Source: JACVRN01 sp036389255 (GTDB lineage Bacteria > Acidobacteriota > Blastocatellia > Pyrinomonadales > Pyrinomonadaceae). From it: a stretch of 64,000 nt of DNA. Positions 24,287 through 33,116 of this stretch are shown here, in pieces. A model generated the notes under the pieces. It searched no databases. It saw nothing but the letters and a program-made list of their open reading frames with translations, and was not told the origin of the DNA. The stretch covers positions 13,664 to 77,663 of the forward strand of contig DASVQI010000009.1 of NCBI GenBank assembly GCA_036389255.1, read 5' to 3'. The position numbers and the translations under genes were made by a program. Positions within the stretch are counted from its first letter, which is position 1; each line of letters opens with the position of its first letter.

Positions 24287-25625
24287 AAGCGGGCTCTTCC
24301 CTTTCGTTTCGCGGCGCGGAATCTTTAGCGAGCATCATTTCTATCAACTCGGAAGCGCGGGCCGCGCCGTCTTCCTGCCTGACCAGAGCGCCAACTTCTT
24401 CGGCCCGGCGCGCAACTTCCGGGTCTGACAACAGGGCTTTCAGCTCTCTTGCGACGCGCGGAGCCTTGTATTGCTTGCGCGTCAACATGCGTGCGATTCC
24501 CAGTTGCATGACGCGCCACGCGTTGTCCGGCTGGTCATGACTGAACGGCACAAAGAGAGCGGGCTTTCCTGCACGCAGGGCTTGAGCTGTCGTGCCGACG
24601 CCTCCCTGATGAACCACCAGTTTTACGCGCGGCATAATCTCGCCGTAGGGAGCGTATTCAAAAGCGGCGCAGCCTTCGGGAAGATTCTGCGGGCGATTGT
24701 CCTCCGGGCCTATAAGCAGCACTGCGCGCTCGCCCAGACCGGCAGCCGCCTCCACGCTCTCCTGATAGAAGCTTTCAGCGTTCCAGACAGCCGATGAACC
24801 AAGCGTGAAGAGAATCGGGGGCTTTCCCTTCCGAAGAAAATCTTCAAGCTCGGGCTGAAGCTCTGCCGGTTCATCATTGGCCTCAAGCTTATCGTAAAAG
24901 CAGAAGCCCGTGACGTGAGTGTTGGGCGGCCAGTCCGGCTGCGGCTCGGCCAGCACCTTAGAGAACATGGCCAGCACCATCTCGGGCGAATGCTGTCCCT
25001 CGAAGACAGGAATCCCCCTGTACAGCAGGCCGAGTTCTTTGCGAAGACTCTCGACCGGCTCGAACCACGGCTTGATGGCGCGCTTGGCCACGGATTGCAT
25101 CACTCGATTGAGCGGCACGGGGATGTATGAGAAGAGCTTTGCCATCCCCGCGAGGTGCGGCGGGATGAGCGTGTCGTAGGCCGAGAAGAAGATTAAGGGA
25201 GAAAGGATGCTTGACGCCCAGCGTATGCCCGTCACCTGCGCCACTAGCGGGCCGGCGAAAGTAATCGGGTGGGTGACGAGAAGGTCTGCGCCTTCGACTG
25301 CCTGCGTCAAATCCGCGTAGCTCTCGCGCACGTGCGCCGCGAACAGCTCCCGCGTGACGAACTCCGAGCCCGTGCGCGCGTCCATGGCGCGACGCGTCAA
25401 CTCCTTCATCAACTCCGGATGCTCTTCGGGCGAAGGGAAATCGGGCCGGGTCGGATGAAACTCTATGCCGTGCGGCTCCACCTTCTCTCTGAAGACAGGG
25501 CTGGTCGCTATGACGGGACTGTGGCCGCGCCGCTTCAGCTCAAGCGCGAGCGCTATGTAAGGATGAAGGTCTCCGAGCGAGCCGTAGGTGGTCAGGATTA
25601 TGCGCTTAGGCTTTTGGCTTCTCAT
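24270..25625 (-). CDS. GT1-family glycosyltransferase (MGT/UGT-like)
   Basis: The 451-residue protein has the GT-B fold pattern of family 1 glycosyltransferases that attach sugars from UDP/TDP-sugars to lipids, sterols or small molecules. The N-terminal domain begins RIILTTYGSLGDLHPYIALA. The C-terminal donor-binding domain has PILFTLGSSAVWNAESFYQE, and the signature RVKLVVHQGGVGTTAQALRA followed by PALFVPFSHDQPDNAWRVMQ. The HQGGVGTT loop corresponds to the sugar-nucleotide-binding motif. The acceptor is unknown; sterol or glycolipid-type glucosyltransferases show the same opening. The gene overlaps birA by 20 nt upstream and coaX by 17 nt downstream, so it is translationally linked with two cofactor genes, a layout without an obvious metabolic reason. 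Confidence 0.85.
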   Translation of the reverse strand: MRSQKPKRIILTTYGSLGDLHPYIALALELKRRGHSPVIATSPVFREKVEPHGIEFHPTRPDFPSPEEHPELMKELTRRAMDARTGSEFVTRELFAAHVRESYADLTQAVEGADLLVTHPITFAGPLVAQVTGIRWASSILSPLIFFSAYDTLIPPHLAGMAKLFSYIPVPLNRVMQSVAKRAIKPWFEPVESLRKELGLLYRGIPVFEGQHSPEMVLAMFSKVLAEPQPDWPPNTHVTGFCFYDKLEANDEPAELQPELEDFLRKGKPPILFTLGSSAVWNAESFYQESVEAAAGLGERAVLLIGPEDNRPQNLPEGCAAFEYAPYGEIMPRVKLVVHQGGVGTTAQALRAGKPALFVPFSHDQPDNAWRVMQLGIARMLTRKQYKAPRVARELKALLSDPEVARRAEEVGALVRQEDGAARASELIEMMLAKDSAPRNEREEPAYASGD

Positions 25626-26382
25626 CCTCGGCTCTCTTTAAGTCCGCCCTCAGCGCCCAGACATCTCCTGCGCGCACTAGCTTTATGTCGCCCGCAACTG
25701 TTTCTACACGCAAAGCGCCGTCGGGTTCAAGCCCGCGCGTCACGCCTTCGATAATCTCATCCGATAGCTCCACTCGCACAGGCTTATCAACGGCGTAAGA
25801 CGAGCGCGCAGACCACTCGCCCAGTATAAGACGAGCGCCCCCCGGCCCCTGAAGCGCCTCATATTTCTTCAGGAGCGAGGCGACGAGCGATTCAATCAAA
25901 CGCTCGCGGTCAACCTCGCGGCCCGACTCGGCTTCAACCGAAGTCGCCACGGTTTTCAGCTCTTCAGGAAATGCCCGGTCGTTCAGGTTAATGCCGATTC
26001 CGATTATGACTGCCCTTCCCGCGTCTGACTCGACCGTCTCGGCCAGTATGCCGCAGAGCTTTCGCTCTCCCGCATAAACGTCGTTCGGCCACTTGATGTC
26101 CGTCTCAAGAGAGCAGGCTTCCAAGAGCGCATCGTGAACAGAGAGAGAGGCCATCAGCGTCAGCAGTGGCCAGTGCTTCTGCTCCATCTTCGGGCGCAGC
26201 ACAATGCTGAAGTAGAGCCCAGCGTCCAGTGGCGAAATCCATTCTCTCTCGCGCCGCCCGCGCCCGGCAGTCTGCTCACGAGAGATAACGCAAAGCCCTT
26301 CCTGCGCGCCCATCCCCGCCGCACGCGCCGCCTCCGTATTCGTAGAAGGCAGAGAATCATAACGAAGAATCGTCGGAAACAT
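25606..26382 (-). CDS. birA: Biotin-[acetyl-CoA-carboxylase] ligase, catalytic-domain-only
   Basis: BirA activates biotin with ATP and transfers it to the biotin carboxyl carrier protein. The 258-residue protein (start ATG 26382, MFPTILRYDSLPSTNTEAAR) carries the biotinyl-AMP loop TAGRGRREREWISP, then GLYFSIVLRP, IKWPNDVYAGERKLCGILAE and GIGINLN. The N-terminal DNA-binding wing of E. coli-type BirA is absent, so it is the monofunctional type and does not act as a biotin operon repressor. The in-frame extension upstream of 26382 is encoded by the inverted repeat 26395-26455 and is not believable. It is the first gene of the cluster with the glycosyltransferase and coaX. Confidence 0.93.
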   Translation of the reverse strand: MFPTILRYDSLPSTNTEAARAAGMGAQEGLCVISREQTAGRGRREREWISPLDAGLYFSIVLRPKMEQKHWPLLTLMASLSVHDALLEACSLETDIKWPNDVYAGERKLCGILAETVESDAGRAVIIGIGINLNDRAFPEELKTVATSVEAESGREVDRERLIESLVASLLKKYEALQGPGGARLILGEWSARSSYAVDKPVRVELSDEIIEGVTRGLEPDGALRVETVAGDIKLVRAGDVWALRADLKRAEDEKPKA

Positions 26383-26394
26383 ATAAAAGGCAAG

Positions 26395-26455
26395 GCAGAA
26401 GGAATTGATTCTTTGATTCAAGGAACCGACGAATCAAAGAATCAGTTCCTTCTGC
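26395..26455. repeat. Near-perfect inverted repeat, 25-nt arms
   Basis: Arms 26395-26419 and 26431-26455 match at 24 of 25 positions when one is reversed and complemented; the loop is 11 nt. The arms contain GATTC and GAAGGAA words in tandem. It lies between the M28 peptidase stop and the birA start on the minus strand and would form a very stable RNA hairpin, plausibly the peptidase terminator. Confidence 0.9.
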
Positions 26456-26456
26456 A

Positions 26457-27929
26457 TTATCTAGGAATAGGTTGCGGAGTGTCCGCGAGCGCGTAGGCCA
26501 GAACGGCCATGACGGCTGCGTTCTCCGCCAGTTCCTCAGGCACAACTTTGTCGAAGGTATCGGCCGAGGTGTGGTGATAGTCGAAGTAGGTGCGCGCATC
26601 CTGCCAGAGCCCGAAGGCCGGGACACCGGCGAGCGAAAGTGGCGTGATGTCGGCTTCTGGCGACTCTTCTTCGCGGCGCGCGAGGCCGGAGCCAGAGCTT
26701 GCCAGAATGGTAGAAACCGGGGCCAGCATCTCAAGCGCGGCTGCACTCGTCTTGGCGGCATAGCCGAGCGGGTGGCCCGCGCCCCTGTCCATCTCTATCG
26801 CCGCGATGTGGTTCTTTAGCTGCGCCTCGTAGTCCTTGACATAAGCGCGGCCTCCCGCCAGCCCGTTCTCTTCATTCATCCACGCGACCATGCGTATCGT
26901 TCTGCGCGGGTGAAGCCTTAGCTGCCTGAGCAGTTGAATAGCCTGCATCGCAACGGCCACGCCGGAAGCATCGTCAATCGCGCCCGTTCCCAAGTCCCAC
27001 GAATCCAGATGGCCCGAGACTATCACTATCTCTTCGGGGCGCTCTATTCCCCTGTAATCGGCTATCACGTTGTAGCTCACGGCATCCGGCAGAGTCTTGG
27101 GCGTGAGCAGCAGCCGCATGCTGACCGGCCCTTGCGAAGCAAGACTAGCTATCAGGTCTGCGTCTTCGGCGGCGACGGCTGCGGCGGGGATTTGCGGCGC
27201 GTCGGCAGCGTAGCGCGTGGAGCCCGTGTGCGGCAGCCTATATTGCGCGCCGCCCACCGAGCGTATCAGCGCAGCCACAGCGCCTAGACGAGCGGCCGCG
27301 CTGGGGCCGCGTCCCCTGTAGACTACCGCCTGTCCATAAGCCTCTTCGCCGTAGCCCTGCTTGGCCATGCGGTCATCGAACTTCACGTTGAAGAGGACTA
27401 TCTTTCCCGCCACCCTCTGGCGTCCCAGTGCATTCAGTTCATCGAAGCTGTTGACGACGACAACCTCCGACGCCATCCCTCCGGGCGGCGTGGCGACACT
27501 GCCGCCGAGAGCGGTCAGCACAATCTTCTGCGTAGTCCCTCTGGCCTGTCCCGGCCAACTGACGAGCGCGGCCTGCTCTTCGCCCCGCACCCAGTGCGGC
27601 ACCATCACCTTCTCAAGCGTCACCTGACAGCCCAGACGGCGCATCTCTCCCGCCACGTACTGAACGGCGGCTTCGGCCTGCGCCGACCCGCTCAGTCTCG
27701 GCCCAATGTTGTTGGAGAGGTGGCTCACCTGCCGTAGCGCGTAGTCGCTTGTGAGCGCGGCCTGCTGTATGCGCTTCAACTTCAAAAGAAGCTGCGGTGA
27801 AAAGCTGGCGGGCTGCGGCTGGGCCTGTTGCGCCTGCTGGCCGGGGTAAAGTCCAGTGAAAAGCAGCGCGGCAATAGCTGTGAACACGGCTGCGCCCCTG
27901 CGAAAAATGTCATGCGGTCTGAAAGCCAT
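26457..27929 (-). CDS. Secreted M28-family metallopeptidase (carboxypeptidase Q-like)
   Basis: M28 enzymes are zinc exopeptidases, usually aminopeptidases or carboxypeptidase Q-like, which trim peptides outside the cytoplasm. I start at ATG 27929 (MAFRPHDIFRR), giving 490 residues. A hydrophobic signal (AAVFTAIAALLFTGL) and Gln-rich linker precede the enzyme. A PA-domain insertion is suggested by VVVNSFDELNALGRQRVAGK. The co-catalytic zinc site is visible as SGHLDSWDLGTGAIDDASG (His and bridging Asp), MNEENGLAGGRAY (catalytic Glu and zinc Glu), then EMDRGAGHP and DYHHTSADTFDKV (final His). All five metal ligands appear present. It stands alone between two inverted repeats. Confidence 0.88.
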   Translation of the reverse strand: MAFRPHDIFRRGAAVFTAIAALLFTGLYPGQQAQQAQPQPASFSPQLLLKLKRIQQAALTSDYALRQVSHLSNNIGPRLSGSAQAEAAVQYVAGEMRRLGCQVTLEKVMVPHWVRGEEQAALVSWPGQARGTTQKIVLTALGGSVATPPGGMASEVVVVNSFDELNALGRQRVAGKIVLFNVKFDDRMAKQGYGEEAYGQAVVYRGRGPSAAARLGAVAALIRSVGGAQYRLPHTGSTRYAADAPQIPAAAVAAEDADLIASLASQGPVSMRLLLTPKTLPDAVSYNVIADYRGIERPEEIVIVSGHLDSWDLGTGAIDDASGVAVAMQAIQLLRQLRLHPRRTIRMVAWMNEENGLAGGRAYVKDYEAQLKNHIAAIEMDRGAGHPLGYAAKTSAAALEMLAPVSTILASSGSGLARREEESPEADITPLSLAGVPAFGLWQDARTYFDYHHTSADTFDKVVPEELAENAAVMAVLAYALADTPQPIPR

Positions 27930-28046
27930 ATAGCAAATCCCCTTCGGAATCTGGAATGAGCGCTCGCGCAATTTTCTTGTTGAAGAATAATAAGGATTAG
28001 GCGTGAGAAAGGCCAGCAGGCTTTGATTATGAGAGAAGGGGAAAGC

Positions 28047-28135
28047 GGGTGACAGGTGTCAGGTGCCGGGTTTCGGGTAAAAGAAAATCAAGTTCTCTTT
28101 CTTCCCCGGCACCCGGCACCTGACACCCGTCACCC
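28047..28135. repeat. Long inverted repeat with GTGACAGGTG units
   Basis: Arms 28047-28077 and 28104-28135 are nearly complementary. Each arm is a string of GGTGAC, GGTGTC, GGTGCC and GGGT-type units. It lies in the 215-nt gap between the DUF1501 gene stop and the M28 peptidase start. Confidence 0.85.
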
Positions 28136-28144
28136 ATTTCATTC

Positions 28145-29404
28145 CTATCCGAGCAGGCCGCGAAACTTCGACCCGTTCAGGCCGTAGCCGGGGAAGACGG
28201 TTTGCAGGTTCGTGTTGCCAAGATGTTTTGACGCTATCTCGCCAAAGACATCGCGGAAGTCTGTCGTCAGCGCAAGGTCGCGCCCTTCATAGAGCTTATC
28301 CGATTTGAGCCCGGGCCATTCTCCGTAGACGCGCCCGCCGCGCACCTGATTCCCTATGACGAACATGGCGTTGGCGTGGCCGTGGTCGGTTCCGCGATTC
28401 CCGTTCTCGCGCGCCGTGCGGCCGAACTCCGACATGGTGAGTATGAGAACGTCGTCCATGCGCTTGCCTAAGTCTGTGACGAGCGCGCTGATGCCTGCGG
28501 CAAAGTCCGTCAGGCGAAACGCCAACTGGCCGCGCGCCCCGCCCTGATTGACGTGAGTGTCCCAGCCGCCTACATCCGTGAAGGCGACTTCAAGGCCGAC
28601 GCCCGCTTTTATCAACTGCGCAATCTGTAGAAGCGCGGTGCCGTATGCGCCGCGCGGATACTGCGCGCCGTTCTCCGGCCTGTACTGCGCCGGGTTCACC
28701 TTCTTCAGATAGTTGACTGCCTCGAAGGTTTCGCGCCCGGTTCCGCCGAGCACGTCCCGCACGCTCTTCTCATAAATGCTCTCAAAGCCGCCCTGCACGC
28801 TCTGCGAGTACGCGCCCGCGCGAATCGTGAAGTCCGCAAGGTTAGAGATTGCCAAAGCATTGGCGCGACCCTGAAGAACTCGCGGAAGGTTCTGCGTCAT
28901 GGAGACGGCACGGAAAGGCGTAGCCCGCTCGTCCGGCTTGGACTGAAGGAAGCGATTGAGCCAGCCGTCCCGTGTAGATTTGACGCCGGGCGTGGCCGAC
29001 TCCATGTAATCCTGCGCGTCGAAGTGCGAGCGAGTGTTATCGGGCGAGCCCACGGCATCCACAATCGCCAGCCGCTTAGAGTCCCAGAGCGGCTTAAAGG
29101 ATGAGAGCGAAGGATGAAGGCCAAAGAAACCGTCTAGGTCTATCGCCGCATCTCTGTTGCCCGCCTGCGGCTTTGCAATCGCCAGCGAAGGACGCAGCTC
29201 GTAATATTCCTTTTCACCGTAAGGCACGACCATGTTCAGGCCGTCAACGGCTCCGCGCTGGAAGATGGCAATCAACGTCTTGCGCCGCCCGCCCGTCACG
29301 TTTTGAGCCTGCGCCACCCGCTCAAGAAAAGAGGGCGCGACACTCATTATCCCTATACTTGCGAGCGCCACTCCGCCCGACTTCAAGAAAAACCTGCGAT
29401 TCAT
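28145..29404 (-). CDS. DUF1501 secreted protein (Tat substrate)
   Basis: The 419-residue protein starts with a twin-arginine signal (MNRRFFLKSGGVALASIGI), so it is exported folded. It has the DUF1501 pattern of the alkaline-phosphatase/sulfatase superfamily: LIAIFQRGAVDGLNMVVPYG, FFGLHPSLSSFKPLW, and near the end DVGGWDTHVNQGGARGQLA and MSEFGRTARENGNRGTDHGH with VIGNQVRGGRVYGEWPGL. The conserved Asp and His residues fit a metal-binding site, but no activity has been proven for this family. It is nearly always encoded beside a DUF1800 protein, as here: the DUF1800 gene ends 10 nt upstream of its start on the same strand. Such pairs are common in Planctomycetes and Acidobacteria. Confidence 0.9.
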   Translation of the reverse strand: MNRRFFLKSGGVALASIGIMSVAPSFLERVAQAQNVTGGRRKTLIAIFQRGAVDGLNMVVPYGEKEYYELRPSLAIAKPQAGNRDAAIDLDGFFGLHPSLSSFKPLWDSKRLAIVDAVGSPDNTRSHFDAQDYMESATPGVKSTRDGWLNRFLQSKPDERATPFRAVSMTQNLPRVLQGRANALAISNLADFTIRAGAYSQSVQGGFESIYEKSVRDVLGGTGRETFEAVNYLKKVNPAQYRPENGAQYPRGAYGTALLQIAQLIKAGVGLEVAFTDVGGWDTHVNQGGARGQLAFRLTDFAAGISALVTDLGKRMDDVLILTMSEFGRTARENGNRGTDHGHANAMFVIGNQVRGGRVYGEWPGLKSDKLYEGRDLALTTDFRDVFGEIASKHLGNTNLQTVFPGYGLNGSKFRGLLG

Positions 29405-29414
29405 ATACTTCCCT

Positions 29415-31436
29415 TTACTGTCTCTGAAATTCTGGAGAGCCCAAGATTAGACCGGCTATCTTGACGACTTCTGGGTTGCCGACGACGCGGCCCGTGTCTG
29501 CGCGCGCCATCTGTCTCTGGCCTCTGCCGCCGCGCCGGGCCATATCGTCTTGCGCGCCTTCGAAATCCGCAGCCTGCGCGGGCGGGCCTGAAGGAGCCGG
29601 AAGCGGCGCGTTCAACTGGCCGGTCAGCGTAAGTTTGGTCTGCGGCGAAATTTCTCCGTTTAAGATAACGCCTATGAAGCGCTCCATGACTCTCGCTTTA
29701 TCAATCGCGCCGCCGCTTACTCCAGCCTGCGCTGCCTCGCCCGCGAAGCGAGAGAGGTCTACGCGCGTGCCCGGAATCCGGTTGGATGCGAGAGCGAGCG
29801 CGAAGTTCATTCTTTCCAAGAGCGAGCCCGTGTTGACCCAATCCTCTGCTGTGTCAGGATAGCCGGTAGGAGCCTGATACATGTAGAGCGGCTCGCCCAT
29901 GCGCGCTATCCATTGATGAATCGCGGGGCCGCCGTTGGTTTCGCCGCCGAGCGTGCGTATGGCGCTGATGGCAAGCTCGAACGGCGTCTTGATTTTCGCG
30001 CGATATGCCGCCTGCGAGTTGAACTCCGGCGAAGTGATGACGGCGCGCAGCGTCTCTCTGATAGAGCCGTCGCTCTTCGTGTAGGCGGCGCTGATTCGAG
30101 CTATGAGTTCAGGCGACGGGTCATCCATCACGAAGCGGCGCGCGAGCTTTGTCGCTATAAACTTTGCCGTGGACGGATGGCGCGCAAGAATCTCCAGCAC
30201 CATCAGGCCGTCGCGCATCCCGCCTCCTGCGGGAATCTTCTGGCCCAGCACAACCTTCTCGCCGTCGTCGTGCATGCGCTCGTTGAAGAAGAAGGTTCCT
30301 GCGTCCGAGTCTGCGCCGCCCGCGCCGCGCGGTGCGCGTATAGTCCAGCCCGTGAAGCAGCGCGCAACCTCCTGCACATCCCTCTGCGTGTAGCCGCCCT
30401 CCACGCCCAGCGTGTGAAGCTCCATCAGCTCCCGCGCGTAGTTCTCGTTGATGCCACGGCGCTGTCTCTGCTGCTGCTGTTGCGGTCTAGGCTGTTGAGC
30501 GTCCGGCATCCCCTGCTGATTCTGGCGACGGGCGCGCATCGGCCCGTCAAGCAAAGGTCGTCTGCGTTGCTGAGCATTCGGGCTGGCGCTCTGAAAGTTA
30601 TCCAGATAGAAGAGCATCGCGGGGCTTTGAGCCGTGGCGACGAGCAGGTCTTTGAACTTGCTAAAGGTGTTCGGGCGAATCGTGTCCCGGTCGTAGGAGA
30701 CAAGCAGCCACCTGTCGGCCCCCTTGGCGGCGAAGACGTTGAAGTGATTCTCCCAGAAATCAACCATCACCTCCTGCAACTGTCGCTCGCTGTAGACGGC
30801 GCGAAGGATGCGCGAAGCCTGTAGCTCGGCCACCAACTGCTGCGGCGAGCGCAGCCCGTTCTGAAGGTAATAATCACGAATCGCTCTGCGGTACTGGTTA
30901 TCACGACCGCCCTCGCCTGCCGCATCATTATTCTGAGCGGCCATCGCGCCGCTATTACTCTGCACCGACTGGGCAGGCATGTTCGGCTGGTTGCTCCTCA
31001 TACGCTCTTCGACGGCTGCCGCCAGCTCGGGCGGCAGCTTTCCCTCTCTCTGCATACGGCGAAGGAGCTGGTTCGGCTGCGGGTACTTTGCGTAAAGCTC
31101 GGGCGTGGACATACGCAGCGAATCGAGCCTTTGCAGCTTTGCCTCCGCGCCCGCGTCAGCAATCTTCTCAGGGTAAAGCTGCTCTTCTATGTAACGCTCA
31201 AGCCCCATTGCACGCACCCGCTCCACGTCGCCCGGACGCGCGCCGAAACCCAGCCGATTCAGCACGTGCAGAATCCTCTGGTCTTCAGCCAGCCGCGACC
31301 CACTTTTCTGCGATTGCTGCTTCTGCGCGGTCGCTGAAAAGGGGCCGAACAAGGGCAGCAGGAGCGCCAGCACGGCACAGAGCGCAGAGGCCCTCCGAGC
31401 CGTAGAAAGCAGAGAAAGATTTTTAAGACTGCTCAT
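29415..31436 (-). CDS. DUF1800 secreted protein
   Basis: I start at ATG 31436 (GGTGA 6-7 nt upstream), giving 673 residues; the longer frame to 31529 is less likely. A signal peptide (STARRASALCAVLALLLPLF) precedes the DUF1800 region: HVLNRLGFGARPGDVERV is the characteristic opening, then MVDFWENHFNVFAAKGADRW, NENYARELMELHTLGVEGGY and CFTGWTI. The middle contains a Gln/Arg-rich low-complexity insert (PQQQQQRQRR type). The C-terminal part (KFIATKLARRFVMDDPSPEL; YPDTAEDWVNTGSLLERMNF) is also typical. Function unknown; it is cotranscribed with the DUF1501 protein and the two are thought to work together outside the cytoplasm. Confidence 0.9.
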   Translation of the reverse strand: MSSLKNLSLLSTARRASALCAVLALLLPLFGPFSATAQKQQSQKSGSRLAEDQRILHVLNRLGFGARPGDVERVRAMGLERYIEEQLYPEKIADAGAEAKLQRLDSLRMSTPELYAKYPQPNQLLRRMQREGKLPPELAAAVEERMRSNQPNMPAQSVQSNSGAMAAQNNDAAGEGGRDNQYRRAIRDYYLQNGLRSPQQLVAELQASRILRAVYSERQLQEVMVDFWENHFNVFAAKGADRWLLVSYDRDTIRPNTFSKFKDLLVATAQSPAMLFYLDNFQSASPNAQQRRRPLLDGPMRARRQNQQGMPDAQQPRPQQQQQRQRRGINENYARELMELHTLGVEGGYTQRDVQEVARCFTGWTIRAPRGAGGADSDAGTFFFNERMHDDGEKVVLGQKIPAGGGMRDGLMVLEILARHPSTAKFIATKLARRFVMDDPSPELIARISAAYTKSDGSIRETLRAVITSPEFNSQAAYRAKIKTPFELAISAIRTLGGETNGGPAIHQWIARMGEPLYMYQAPTGYPDTAEDWVNTGSLLERMNFALALASNRIPGTRVDLSRFAGEAAQAGVSGGAIDKARVMERFIGVILNGEISPQTKLTLTGQLNAPLPAPSGPPAQAADFEGAQDDMARRGGRGQRQMARADTGRVVGNPEVVKIAGLILGSPEFQRQ

Positions 31437-31568
31437 ATAATCACCAATTTTAGGGTCTATTTCTGAAAGAAACTGTTCAACGCCGGGAATCAGGTAACTG
31501 CTTTTCCAGCGCCGACAGTTTAGACGCACGCGCGCCCCGGAAGGTTGAATTTTTTGAGCGCGGAGTTA

Positions 31569-31640
31569 AACCATTAAATCACAAGAAACAGCACGAAAGC
31601 TTTATTCAGCTTCCGTGCTGTTTCTTGTGATTTAGTGGTT
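31569..31640. repeat. Near-perfect 33-bp hairpin
   Basis: Arms 31569-31601 and 31608-31640 match at 31 of 33 positions with a 6-nt loop. It lies 12 nt downstream of the second M28 peptidase stop (minus strand) and in the upstream region of the DUF1800 gene, so it could separate the two transcription units. Confidence 0.93.
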
Positions 31641-31651
31641 CATGCCTTGCT

Positions 31652-33097
31652 TTATCTGACGGGCTTCGGATAGCTGACGGGGCTACGGTTTCCGTCCCCG
31701 TCCACGGCGCGCACGCCGAAAAAGTAGTTATCCTTGGACATTCCCTTCATAGTGAAGTTTGTGACGTTTCCCACCGTGCGCGAGTTCGTCCAGACGGGCG
31801 AGGTCGTGTCACGCCAGACGATTTCGTAGCCCGCAAGGTCTGGCTCCGTGTTGGCATCCCACTTCAAATCCGTGTCGTTGGTCAGACGCGCCGTGACTAT
31901 GGCGACGTTCTTGGGCCGCGCGGGCGCGAGCGCCAGCAGCGCAAGGCTGACGGCGTTCACGCGCGCCACCTGAGCTATGTAGCCGAAGTCCACGAACTCC
32001 GGCAGGTCGCCGTAGCGTATGCCGTTCTCCACGCGCACGTTCTGATGCTGGTGAGTGTAGTCCTCGTTCGGCTCCGTAAATCGCACGGCCGCGAAACCGC
32101 GCTCAAGAAACGGTATGTGGTCGCCGCCTCTCAAGTACCGGTCGCGGCGATAAACCATCATCACGTTCATGGAAGGAACGTAAGCCGTGGCGGCCTCCTT
32201 GATGAAGCGAGCAAGCTGGCGCGAGGCGGAATCATTCTCGCCGCCGACGCCGCGCCTGACGTTCGCTTCCTGCTCCGTCTCGTTCGACGGCACGCCCTCG
32301 GAAAAGACTCTGACGGTGTTGCGGTCGCGCACGCCGTTTCCGCCCAAGCTATTGCCTATGATGTCGTTGGTGAACATGGCCGCTATGTCCATGTTGTTCT
32401 TCTTGGCCTGCTCGGCAAAGTAGGTTGAGCCCAGAAGTCCCTGCTCCTCGCCCGCCACGGCCATGAAGACAATCGTCGCGTCGAAGTTGTACTTCGACAT
32501 CACCCGCGCCATCTCAAGCACAGCCGCCGTGCCCGAGGCGTCGTCGTTTGCGCCCGGCGCGTCACACTCAGCATCTATCGGGCTGGTGCACATGGAATCA
32601 TAATGGCCACTGACGACGTAAACGCGCCCCTGCGATGCGGGCTGTGTGCCTCTAAGCGTCGCCACGACGTTCGTTATCACTGTAGGCTTCAGGACGCGAC
32701 CGCGCGGAGGCGGATTTGCCTCCTGCGTGTAGGACTGCTTTTCGACGGTCATGCGACCGCCCGCCTGCGCGGCTATGTTTTGAAACTCTTGATAGAGCCA
32801 GTCTCGCGCCGCTCCTATGCCGCGCGTGGGATTGTCCTGAGCGGAGAGCGTGTTGCGCGTGCCGAACGAAACCAGCCTGCGTATAGTCCTCTCTATGTTG
32901 CGGGCGTCAATCTCGCGCACGATGCTCTGCACGGTTCTATTGAACGGCCCGGTTTGCGACCCGGCATTGTTCGGTGGCCTTCGTCTTCTTCCCTGTGCCT
33001 GAGCAAAGGGCGTGTTGACGGATAAAGAGCAGGCTACAAGAGCGATAATAACAAGCGTCGTCAGAAGCGTGCGGGCGTTTCTCTGTCTCTCAATCAT
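31652..33097 (-). CDS. Secreted M28-family metallopeptidase with C-terminal Fn3-like domain
   Basis: The 481-residue protein has a signal peptide (LLTTLVIIALVACSLSVNTP). The peptidase domain shows the zinc motifs SGHYDSMCTSPIDAECDAPG, GANDDASGTAAVLEMARVM (bridging Asp), VAGEEQGLLGSTYFAE (catalytic and zinc Glu), MFTNDIIGNSLGGNG, and the late His in NEDYTHQHQNVR. An insertion of Cys-containing sequence after the first motif may form a disulfide. The last 90 residues (DLKWDANTEPDLAGYEIVWR to YFFGVRAVDGDGNRSPVSYP) look like a fibronectin type III-like beta domain, possibly for binding substrate or cell wall. ATG 33097 follows AGGGA. It begins 19 nt after the acyl-CoA synthetase stop on the same strand. 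Confidence 0.87.
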   Translation of the reverse strand: MIERQRNARTLLTTLVIIALVACSLSVNTPFAQAQGRRRRPPNNAGSQTGPFNRTVQSIVREIDARNIERTIRRLVSFGTRNTLSAQDNPTRGIGAARDWLYQEFQNIAAQAGGRMTVEKQSYTQEANPPPRGRVLKPTVITNVVATLRGTQPASQGRVYVVSGHYDSMCTSPIDAECDAPGANDDASGTAAVLEMARVMSKYNFDATIVFMAVAGEEQGLLGSTYFAEQAKKNNMDIAAMFTNDIIGNSLGGNGVRDRNTVRVFSEGVPSNETEQEANVRRGVGGENDSASRQLARFIKEAATAYVPSMNVMMVYRRDRYLRGGDHIPFLERGFAAVRFTEPNEDYTHQHQNVRVENGIRYGDLPEFVDFGYIAQVARVNAVSLALLALAPARPKNVAIVTARLTNDTDLKWDANTEPDLAGYEIVWRDTTSPVWTNSRTVGNVTNFTMKGMSKDNYFFGVRAVDGDGNRSPVSYPKPVR

Positions 33098-33116
33098 CTC
33101 TCGTCCCTCTTGAGCT

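Noticed and set aside
23459..24328. 289-codon plus-strand frame over coaX
   Set aside because: Antisense to a complete CoaX with all kinase motifs; no signals of its own.
29913..30824. 303-codon plus-strand frame over DUF1800 gene
   Set aside because: Antisense shadow of a recognised family member; no Shine-Dalgarno or domain.
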